Part shown: positions 35,797-45,120 of the stretch, piece by piece
How the letters are laid out: each line of letters begins with the position of its first letter
Position numbering within the stretch: the first letter of the stretch is position 1
Source: Mactra quadrangularis
Taxonomy: Eukaryota; Mollusca; Bivalvia; Venerida; Mactridae
DNA: 64,000 nt
Reading direction: 5' to 3'
Assembly: GCA_025267735.1 (NCBI GenBank)
Contig: CM046304.1
Span: forward strand, 22,819,381-22,883,380
Notes under the pieces: model-generated
Database searches by the model: none
What the model saw: only the letters and a program-made list of their open reading frames with translations
Told to the model about the DNA's origin: nothing
Program-made: the position numbers and the translations under genes

Positions 35797-37799
35797 ACGT
35801 ATCTTAATTATCTAAAATTTATATATAATAAGCAATGCATGTTCTTAGTTTATGTAGAATACCTTAGTTCTATGCACTGACTTTAACTTAGATAGAGACA
35901 AGGGTTATCACTTTACTTTATGCGCATAATTTGCAATAATATACATGTCCAAATCATCTGATCCTTATAATATAAGTATGTTCTTCGACATAAAACGAAA
36001 CAAATTTATGCCATGGAAGCATATATATAGGTAAAAACATACTGTTTATGTTTGTCATAAATTGTTATTGAGATATTATGATTTTTTTTCAAGTGTGTCG
36101 TCACGCTAAATATACTAACTAAATGCTTTGTCTTTAATTATTTGTTAATTATCGTTAATCTGTTCATAACAACTCGAAATTTGGTACATGATCTTTATTT
36201 TATGTAGTGAAAAAACAACACTTTCCTATACTTAAAGACCTAATTTGCATACATCGGCATTTGCAAATCATCTCTGATAATGCTTAAGGTTGTATCATAT
36301 GACAGCTAGACCCTACAAACATGGATGCAGACACATAAGGTAAATTTTAATCATGATTGGTAATTTTGGGAGTGGCGGACTTAATTTGCATATTCTATAA
36401 TTGCTCATGGGTGTCAGGATGTCCTAACTAAATTTCTTAGCCAGCTCTGTCCACAAAAACAGAATCAAAATTATCCAGACCTACACAGAATGCTAGACAA
36501 CGGCATAAATTTGCATATTATGCTAATTGTTCAAAGAAGACTGGATGTCATCACTAAATTTCTGAGTCAGCTCTGTTCAAAGGTATAGAAGCTAAATCAA
36601 AATTATCAAGGCATCAACAGAATGCTAGACAATGGCATAAATATACATGACACCATGTAATGTTTGAGGCAAAAAAAGTTTTAACGTAATTTGAATATTT
36701 TGCATATCTTTATAGTATCATTAACTGATTTAATGTAATCATTTGATAAATTTGTATTTAATATATACAAAAGATAAACTATATTTCCTGGAAAATTTCC
36801 TTTTTGAAGTACTTAAATTTGAACAAAATAAATTCAATTGAAAAAGAGTTCATTTGAAAAACCTTATTTGCATATATTTGCATATGCAAATCATCTTATC
36901 ATACTGAATGTGGTATCATATGATAGCTAGACCCTATAAACATGGGTGCAGGCACATATTTTAAAATCTTATTATGATTGGTTATCGTGTTATTAGCGAA
37001 AAACGGAATTTCGATTATGGCGGACCAAATTTGCATATTATGCTAATTGTTCTATGATGACTGGATGTCATCACTAAATTTCAGAGTCAGTCAGGTTCAA
37101 AGGTACAGAAGCGGAATCAAAATTATCAAGGCATCAACAGAATGCTAGACAATTGCATAAATATTCATAACACCATGTAAAATTTGAGGCAAAATCCTAC
37201 AAATTTAACGCAATTTTAGTACTTTGCATATCTTTAGAGCATCATTAACTGATTAAATGTAATTATTTGATATATTTGTATTTAATATATATACATAATT
37301 AGCATAACATAAGCATATTTTACTCAAAATCTCAATGTAAAAACTACAGACGTTGATTTGTATAGCAAAACCGAATATTGTATTTCGTAAAATACCTAAT
37401 TTGCATAAATTTGCATATTTAAATGATCTGATCAAGCTGAAATTAGTACCATGTGATAGATAGACCCTGAAAACATGGGTATGGATATATATTTTTATTT
37501 CGTATCTTAGTTGGCTATTGAGTTATTAGCGAAAAACGGAATTTCTATAATGGCGGACTTAATTTGCATATTATGCAAATTGCTCAAGGATGACAGGGTG
37601 TCATCACTCGGATTCTTATTCAGCACCTTTCAAAGATATAGAAACTGCAAAAAAACTTTGTGGGGACTCAAGTGCACGGTTCACCTCAAATATGGCATTT
37701 TACTGCAGGACTATAATATACATTACACGCTGAGGTCAATGTAGTGAGTATTGAAATCAGCGGTATGTGCCACTGGCTGCGGTCACTACACAGCAGTTA

Positions 37800-38439
37800 A
37801 CTAATATAATGTATGTAAATCATATAAGTATTATTTGAAGTAAAAGGTTTGAAGTAACAAGCTAGAATGTTAATGAAAATACTTACGTTTTGTCCAAGCA
37901 TCAGTAGTATACAGCAACAATAGTCTTCATGTTCCATTATAAATATACACCAGCACTGACTTCAGAATGGATGTTTGTTAAACTGTAAAATGTTAAACAT
38001 AAGATGGATATAAATATTGTAAGAAGAACCCCCATTTACATAATGAACGATTTTTCAACACTTACGTCAGATCGATAATGTAATTGTGTATAGGAATATA
38101 CTGTCGTCTGCTCGCATAGTGTTCATGTGTATCATTGCAAAACCGGTTTTACCATGCATGTGTTGAAAAGCGGGAAAAGGCACGTGCTTCTCGAGCAAAT
38201 AATCCCACGTGGTCGATTTTGTGATAATCGTTAGTGTGTTAATATGCTCAACAAAAATCGTATACAGGTCGTCCACGTAAACATTGCGTATATAAATATA
38301 GCCAGTTTAATTACAATATTTAGGAGTGAATTATTTATAAATTTTTACAGTTTAGTTAGTTAACACTTATTTTATGAATATATCATTATATAAATTTACA
38401 ATGTGCATATACATTATCTAAAATATCAAAGTATTGTGT
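37800..38439. other. Mostly unassigned, contains one broken exon-like piece
   Basis: 37891-37958 (minus) resembles the possible exon at 32888-32961 but has stops. The remainder shows nothing recognisable. Confidence 0.4.
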
Positions 38440-38443
38440 TTAA

Positions 38444-39176
38444 GGTTCATGTAAAGTCTTGGTTTGCTAAAAAATAGTAAAACAGAAATAGCTCTAATTC
38501 TGTCATATTTCCACCAACAGTATTGTTTTATACATCAAAATGTTTCTCATGAAACATACAAAGTGATGCTGGTCATCAATGACGATAAAAATATTTAGCA
38601 AAAGATGTATTTGCAAAATTGATGCTGCATAAATAAAGATACTAAATTACATTAAAATTTTCTTACAACAAAATTTAACATTAATTCCTTTACAGAACCT
38701 TATAGTACACATTCCAATGAAGGTACTGCAATACTTATAACCTCAATAAATATTAAAGCAAAACTAAGGCAATTGAAAAACTAAAGTGAAAGTAGAAACC
38801 GGGTCGTGAAAACCCATTACACTTGTATCTGTCAAAATGTTTTTCATTTACCTTCGTTTTGTTTTAACATTTATTTAGCTTATAAATATTGGAGTACCTT
38901 CATTGTAATATGAACTTTAATATTCTATAAATGATTTAATGTTAAATTAGTTTGTAAAAATTCTTAATGTCTTTTAGTATTTTCAGTTTTACAGCATCAA
39001 TTTTGCAAATGCATTTTTCAGTAAACGTTTTCATCTGAACTAATTACCAGCATCACATTGTATGCTTCATAAGGAACAATTTGATGTATAATACACTGCT
39101 CTTGATGGAAGTATGAAAGAGTTAGAGCATTTTTCATTTTACTATTTTTAATACAAACAAAGACTTTACTTGAACC
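38444..39176 (+). mobile_element. TTAA-flanked palindromic element, copy 1 (733 bp)
   Basis: The ends GGTTCATGTAAAGTCTTGGT and CAAAGACTTTACTTGAACC are inverted and flanked by TTAA on both sides. Much of its length is an imperfect palindrome (TGATGCTGGTCATCAATGAC / TAATTACCAGCATCACATTG). There is no ORF. The TTAA target suggests a piggyBac-type origin, but the termini are not the classical CCC. Confidence 0.8.
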
Positions 39177-39442
39177 TTAAATAAGTAAAATGTTGTTCAT
39201 GCATAGTTGTTTTTGTACGAACTATAATGGCTCGAATGTCGCAACAAGAACGAGGAATGGCTACAGATTTTTGGAAGGCAATGGGCCACCTGCAGGGATA
39301 AGATTTCTAATTGCTAGTTTAATCTTAAATCTTCCCATTTCCACTTTTCAACACATTCACGACAAAATTAATCCCTACACATATTTTTGTTGTTACAAGT
39401 CAATCTTTATTTGTGCAGGTCTTCATAACTTGACAAAATACT

Positions 39443-39660
39443 TTTCTTTGGATGATTTAACGCCGTGTCAAATCAAATTACGGTCATTTACGGCGACTAG
39501 TTCACCTAACTTAGATTTCCTAGCCCCTAATGCCGACAAGCTCTCCATATAACGTAATAATGGAGAAAATTATACATAATTTTCAAATGATTATTCATGT
39601 TATAACCAGTCTGGATGGGTTTCTAACCAACAACTCCTGAGGGACACTAGATTTGAAAAC
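39443..39660 (-). mobile_element. Diverged SINE relic
   Basis: GATTTAACGCCGTGTCAAAT, TTTACGGCGACTAGTTCACC and CCGACAAGCTCTCCATATAA follow the order of the full-length SINE, with many changes. The tRNA-like head is largely lost. Confidence 0.65.
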
Positions 39661-39733
39661 CATTGCATGGCCCAAGGACATATAGGGTCCTTGCATGGCC
39701 TACAGCGATAATGAATCGAGAATAGAATATTCA

Positions 39734-40024
39734 TTTATTTATTTACTGGAGTTAACGCCGTGTCAACACAATTTTAGGTCATTTTACGGCGTCCAGCGCA
39801 CCTAACCTAGCTTTCCTGGGCCATTGTCTATAACCAGTACTCACCTACCCTTCCACAAGGCCGGAAACTTCTCCATATAATCTAACCAATGGAGGAAAAT
39901 CGACATTATTGTCAAATTTTCATGGAAGGGTATAACCTCCCCGGGTGGGATTCGAACCCGCACCCCCTAGGGCACGAGTATCCAAATCCCGGCGCGCTAC
40001 CAACTGCGCTATCGACCCGGGTTA
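39734..40024 (-). mobile_element. Full-length tRNA-derived SINE with target duplication, copy 2
   Basis: Nearly the same sequence as the 35.5-kb copy, including GGGATTCGAACCCGCACCCC and CTACCAACTGCGCTATCGAC. AATAGAATATTCA occurs at 39721-39733 and 40025-40037 as the target duplication. High similarity to copy 1 suggests recent activity. Confidence 0.92.
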
Positions 40025-40094
40025 AATAGAATATTCAGCATACTACTATAATCAAGCATTCCGTTTGTATAACGAGTTTACTTTCGTTTGAATA

Positions 40095-40330
40095 ACAAGC
40101 ATATAGGAGCATTGTCCAGCGGTAGGGCGCAAGCTTAGGATTCGAGAGACCCTGGGTTCGAACCCGTAATAGACGCTGAGTATATCAGTCAATGAAAAGT
40201 CATCAAGAGTCCAATAAACCACGTGTTTATGTGATTCATCACATTTGGCTATACTCTAAGTGAAGTATGTGAACTGCTAATTTCACCGAGACACCCTTGA
40301 AAAACATTTCCCATTGGTTCATTTTACCAA
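40095..40330 (+). mobile_element. tRNA-derived SINE, different head, plus orientation
   Basis: The head AGCATTGTCCAGCGGTAGGG (A box) is followed by CCTGGGTTCGAACCCGTAAT (B box) and a body with AGTCATCAAGAGTCC and GTGAACTGCTAATTTC. Confidence 0.65.
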
Positions 40331-40359
40331 TCTTAATAATTATATGGGTGTATTTTTTG

Positions 40360-40580
40360 TTGTTTTTTTAACGTCGTATTCAACACATATTTAGGTTATA
40401 TATACGACGACCAGCTCTTCCTACTATAGGTTTCCTGAACACTTTTTCTATCACCAGTACTAACTAACCCTACCACGAGGCCGACAACTCATGTATAGGG
40501 TATGACCTACTGCGACCGGGCTCGAACCTGCGATCTCCGGATTCGAAGTCAGACATGCTAACCACTACGCCACGGCTATT
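40360..40580 (-). mobile_element. tRNA-derived SINE, diverged, minus orientation
   Basis: On the minus strand AGCCGTGGCGTAGTGGTTAG (A box) and GCAGGTTCGAGCCCGGTCGC (B box) head a body equivalent to that of the 35.5-kb SINE (AACGTCGTATTCAACACAT on the plus strand). It carries a different tRNA-like head on a shared body. Confidence 0.7.
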
Positions 40581-40589
40581 ATAGGTGTA

Positions 40590-41100
40590 TATATGAATGT
40601 GAAATGCGCAAAGTCGGCAGAACATTAAAGATAGCGATGTTTGGCCAGTTTGCTTGATTTGGCTAACTTTAGAGCTGTCAAGACTCAAGAGACTTTGTTT
40701 GGTAAATTATACCTTAAATATTAGTATTCCAACGACCAGGGTTGAAAGGCTGAGCCTGCAAAGCCAGTGTGCGCACAACTACATCAAACTAGGCTACTTG
40801 ACTTTATTGGCTCGGGCCGTGTGGTACAAATAATGCATTTTACAATATAACATAAGGAAACTTACGCAGAACTCTGTCGTAAGGTATATAGAACAAAATG
40901 ATATATAAATAACCTAAAACAATGCAATAAAACCCAAAATATATTCCATTTTTCCAATACTAATAATTTGCTTGCAATCATCACACTTTCAAAATTTTAA
41001 GATGGCGGAAATAAGTTTTGGCGGTGTTTGATTGGATATTACATTGGTGTAGATTTAAATATGAATAGCCTGAGGGTAAAGTTCATAGGTGTGGTACTGT
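40590..41100. other. No gene seen
   Basis: No exon or element recognised. Confidence 0.5.
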
Positions 41101-41102
41101 AA

Positions 41103-41166
41103 ATTCGAAATATCTCGGGTGATTCCGTAAGCTGACGATCAACTATCGCCGAGGGATTCCGAATGG
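41103..41166. repeat. 64-bp inverted repeat, CATTCGGAAC family, diverged
   Basis: ATTCGAAATATCTCGGGTGA faces TCGCCGAGGGATTCCGAAT. A diverged member located just left of the TTAA element. Confidence 0.55.
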
Positions 41167-41184
41167 GTACAGTAGAGTGATTAA

Positions 41185-41919
41185 GGTTCAAGTAAAGTCT
41201 TAGTTTGCATTTAAAATAGTAAAATGAAAAATGCTCTAACTCTTTCATACTTCCATCAAGAGCAGTATATTATACATCAAAATGTTCCTTATGAAACATG
41301 CAATGTGATGCTGGTAATTAATTCAGATGAAAACGTTTACCGAAAGATGCATTTGCAAAATTGATGCTGTAAAACTGAAAATACTAAAAGATATTAAGAA
41401 TTCTTTACTAACTAATTTAACATTAAATCATTTACAGAACATTATAGTTTATATTCCAATGAAGGTACTCCAACATTTATAACCTAAATAAATGTTAAAA
41501 CAAAATTAAGGTAAATGAAAAACATTTTGACAGATACAAGTGTAATGGGTTTTCACGACCCTGTTTCTACTTTCACTTTAGTTTTTCAATTGCCTTAGTT
41601 TTGTTTTAATATTTATTGAGGTTATAAATATTGCAGTACCTTCATTGGAATGTGTACTATAAGGTTCTGTAAAGGAATTAATGTTAAATTTTGGTGTAAG
41701 AAAATTTTAATGTAATTTAGTATTTTTATTTATGCAGCATCAATTTTGCAAATACATCTTTTGCTAAATAGTTTTATCGTAATTGATGACCAGCATCACT
41801 TTGTATGTTTCATAAGAAACATTTTGATGTATAAAACAATACTGTTGGTGGAAATATGACAGAATTAGAGCTATTTCTGTTTTACAATTTTTTTAGCAAA
41901 CCATGACTTTACATGAACC
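41185..41919 (-). mobile_element. TTAA-flanked palindromic element, copy 2 (735 bp, inverted)
   Basis: Its left end GGTTCAAGTAAAGTCTTAGT equals the inverted right end of copy 1, and its right end CATGACTTTACATGAACC equals the inverted left end, so the two copies face opposite ways about 2 kb apart. TTAA at 41181-41184 and 41920-41923. Confidence 0.8.
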
Positions 41920-42003
41920 TTAAATAGAGCTTATTATTCACCACCTAAAAGAATCTCAATGGTCAAGTGAACCTTAGAAATATGAAATTTAGTGTACTAA
42001 TAG

Positions 42004-42074
42004 GTATTAGGCACATTTCTTTTCAAAAATATACACTATTTTAAAGTATATTTCGAAAACAAATTGTGCCTAAC
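42004..42074. repeat. 71-bp hairpin (TTAGGCACA ends)
   Basis: GTATTAGGCACATTTCTTTT faces AAAACAAATTGTGCCTAAC. Directly after it (42085-42160) lies a half-copy of the 10.53-kb foldback (GAGCTTGACATTCTGTATTA). Confidence 0.65.
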
Positions 42075-42160
42075 ACCCATGATCACAAGAGCTTGACATT
42101 CTGTATTATAGCTTGAAACAACACTCCTTTAAGTATTATAAGGAGGGGTTAATTCGATGA

Positions 42161-42730
42161 GATAACGAGGGAGTTGAGAGGAAATGTTTAAAATTGTCCA
42201 ATTTACAGCGACAAAACTTTCAAATATGTCCCAATAAGGGTCCCTAATAGATCATGTACTAGCACACACAATTAGAATAGCAAATCATACAACAGTAGAA
42301 AAACAATAGAAACTCACCACTCCTTGGTATTCACATTTTGATTCCACGTGTCCATGGTAAAAAATTTCATAACTGTCCACACGCGTACTTTTAACCCTAT
42401 TTAACATTAACATTCATTTAACCAACTATCACTTAGAAACACGTTTAAAGGAATATAACTAATAAATCAATTAAGACTATCCCAAGACAAAGTAAATACT
42501 TAGAGCCAAAAGAGAATAGTCCAAATAGTCTAAATTCACCCTTCACTCAAATTTAATAAACGTTTAAATAACACGGCGTGGTAGAAACTAATCCCTATCA
42601 TTGATTTCACGCTTTTCAAACCGGTTTTAGACTCGCTTCAAAACTCGTGCGTTTCATTTTTAACTCTGGGTGTTTGTTTATAAATTTTTTGTGTACGACC
42701 GATATCTCCTTCATTTGGATCAACACACAT
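42161..42730. other. No gene seen
   Basis: AT-rich DNA, nothing recognised. Confidence 0.5.
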
Positions 42731-42732
42731 AT

Positions 42733-43033
42733 TTTATTTATTCTAAAAAAATATTTATACTGGGTTAAACGCTGTGTTAACATATTTTTAGGTTAATTTA
42801 CGGCGTCCAGCGCACCTAACTTAGCTTTCCTGGACCTTTGTCTATAACCAGTAGTCACCTACCCTTCCACAAGGCTGGAAACTTCTCCATATACCTTATT
42901 AGTGGAGGAAAATTGACATTATTGTCAAATTTTCATGGAAGGGTATAACCTCCCCGGGTGGGATTCGAACCCATATCGGAACACTAGATTTGAAATTCAG
43001 GCGCACTACCAACTGCGCTACCGACCCGGGTTT
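42733..43033 (-). mobile_element. tRNA-derived SINE with target duplication, copy 3
   Basis: The same body and head as the 35.5- and 39.7-kb copies. The near-identical 11-mers AACACACATAT (42722) and AACACAAATAT (43034) flank it. More diverged than copies 1 and 2. Confidence 0.88.
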
Positions 43034-43049
43034 AACACAAATATACAGA

Positions 43050-43265
43050 TATAATTTGATTGTGTTTAATGCCGTATCAACACAAATTATGGTCATTTTA
43101 CAGAGGTCAGTTCATCTGACCTAGCTTCACAGAAACGTATACCCAGTACTTACCATACAACTAGGCCGGCGACATATTAATATACCTTGTTAATGAAGGT
43201 AATCGACAATATTGTTGAATTTCATAAAGTTGGTCAACCAGCCTAATAACTGGAACGCTGTGTGC
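43050..43265 (-). mobile_element. Diverged SINE relic next to copy 3
   Basis: AATGCCGTATCAACACAAAT, TTTTACAGAGGTCAGTTCAT and a CATACAACTAGGCCGGCGAC segment follow the SINE body order. The head is degraded. Confidence 0.65.
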
Positions 43266-44157
43266 AAAACAAACAAACAATTTAATACTTATTTAAAATA
43301 TATACAATATCATATTGCTAGATTTCAAAAAATACATGTACTCATTAAAAAATCTTAATACCATGTCAACACAATATTTCCGTTATGTTATTAAGGACAG
43401 TATAGTATCGAACCTAAACAACACACAAGTATTACATAGGATAAATATGACTTCAAAGTAACCACTCTTAGACCCATAGCAACCATCAACATATCCTTAG
43501 CAACCACCCATATGTCCACAACAGCCACTCTTACACACAAAGCCAACCGCCATTAGGCCCAAGGCATCGATTCTACCGTCCAAAGCACCTTAAATAAGAT
43601 TTTTGAATGATTTCCTATATAACTCTTATATAAATATCGTAACCCCCAGGCCAATTTTAATCCAAGAAGCGTATTTTGATCGATCTTGGTAAGGGACCTT
43701 ATGGTGGTACTTCACGTCAAATATGGTAGCTCTATGCCTAAACTTTTTGACAAGAAGCTTTTTTAAGAAAATGTTGACGACGAACGCACACCACTTTAAG
43801 CGGCCACTATAGTATAGTCTATAGCTCGTGTTGCCCATTTCGCGCTCCGGTGCCATAGGCGGATCTAGCGGGAGGTCAGGGATGTCCTGACCCTCCCCCT
43901 GAAATTTCCAAAATGCACCCGTCCATGAGTGTATTTTAAATGTAAGCCATTTTAGGTAGAATGGAGCAATTTTGTGCTTAACATGGATCCAGTGGTTATA
44001 AATGTAACTTTTATTAGCAGAAACCTTCCAAGCAGATTTATTTCATACACAAATCTGGTTGCCATGGCAATCGAAAGGATGTTTACAAAAATCTTTAAAA
44101 AAAACTGTTTGGCCTAGAGCTTTTATATTTGGCATGTGATATCACCTAAATGTTCCC
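43266..44157. other. No gene seen
   Basis: Near 43856-43910 the sequence GGCGGATCTAGCGGGAGGTC, with CCTGACCCTCCCCC, looks like the end of a DNA element. A similar GGATCCGCC end lies at ~60030-60055. No coding gene. Confidence 0.4.
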
Positions 44158-44160
44158 TAA

Positions 44161-44384
44161 GGCCACAACAAGTTGATCATATGTTCTACGGATTTTTGTG
44201 GGGGAAAAATGGGACAAGAGAGCAAAGAAAAAAAATAAAAAAAGTCTTTATTCACTTGCTTTATGTAGCGGTTTGACCAAATTTTCATGAGCGAGCGAGG
44301 AAATAAAAATATTTTTTTTTGTAAAAACTCTCAAAATTAAGGTGCGAGCGAATCCATAGAACATATGATCAATGTGTTGTGGCC
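44161..44384. mobile_element. PIF/Harbinger-like MITE, copy 2
   Basis: 224 bp with ends GGCCACAACAAGTTGATCAT and ATGATCAATGTGTTGTGGCC, flanked by TAA on both sides. It matches the 32.24-kb copy in reverse orientation of the inner GAGCGAGCGAGG word. Confidence 0.8.
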
Positions 44385-44889
44385 TAAAGGATTTTTTTCA
44401 AATTATATGACTGAGGTCAAAATTTGTCCGATTTTGTTTCGATTTTGAGATAGCATTATACAAGGTTTTAGAGATTATAGATTATACAAGTGTTGAAAAT
44501 TATTCCCTAGTACAGTTAGGCCATGAACTTCAATATATGACATCATCCTAAGGTACTCAAAGATTGTTCAAGATATGCCCCTTTGTCTTTCTCTAGAAGT
44601 TACATTTTGTATACTGCTGAACCAGTGTTAAAAATCTTGTGTCAGATGCTCTTAGAATCTAGATAGTTCTCGCATAAGCAGTCTAGGGTCATCTGGACTT
44701 TCTTGTTATACATGGACATCCTATGGTAGTCTTATAATTCATATTGACTGTAACCAACTTAAATAGATCACTTTAATATATTCACCAATAAAAAGCCATG
44801 AACTTAAGATTATCTTATACATGTTTGTACTTGTTATTTGGTGGTTTGTTGCAGTGCCAAGACTTATGCTAAAGAGACATGTTTAAGAC

Positions 44890-45120
44890 TCAATCTAGCG
44901 CACCCAATCTAGCTTTCCAGGACCCTTGTCTATAACCAGAACTCACATACCCTTCAACAGGGCCAGCAACTTCTCCATATACCTTATTAATAACGAAAAA
45001 TTGACATTATTGTCAAATTTTCAAGGAGGGGTATAACATCTCCATCATTAGGGATTCAAACCCATACCCTGTTCAAGAAACTAGATTGGAAATCCTGCCT
45101 CGCCACCAACTGTATAACAT
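44890..45120 (-). mobile_element. SINE, truncated, minus orientation
   Basis: GCGCACCCAATCTAGCTTTC, CTTGTCTATAACCAGAACTC and ATTGTCAAATTTTCAAGGAG match the body. The 3' tail end is missing and the head is degraded (GATTCAAACCCATACCC). Confidence 0.75.

Larger units (their letters stand above)
33561..37713. repeat. 4.15-kb foldback with 0.93-kb inverted arms
   Basis: The left arm 33561-34484 and right arm 36781-37713 are inverted copies of high identity by eye (long runs without differences around ATCCGAGTGATGACACCCTG). Each arm holds two related ~500-bp units. A further unit or units (~36.2-36.7 kb, weaker at ~35.94 kb) lie in the 2.3-kb spacer in the right-arm orientation. The spacer also carries a SINE. 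The element is dense in ATGCAAAT/ATTTGCAT. No protein-coding gene inside. Confidence 0.88.

Noticed and set aside
39190..39552. 120-codon plus-strand frame
   Set aside because: Its second half is antisense to a SINE body and the first half shows no protein resemblance.
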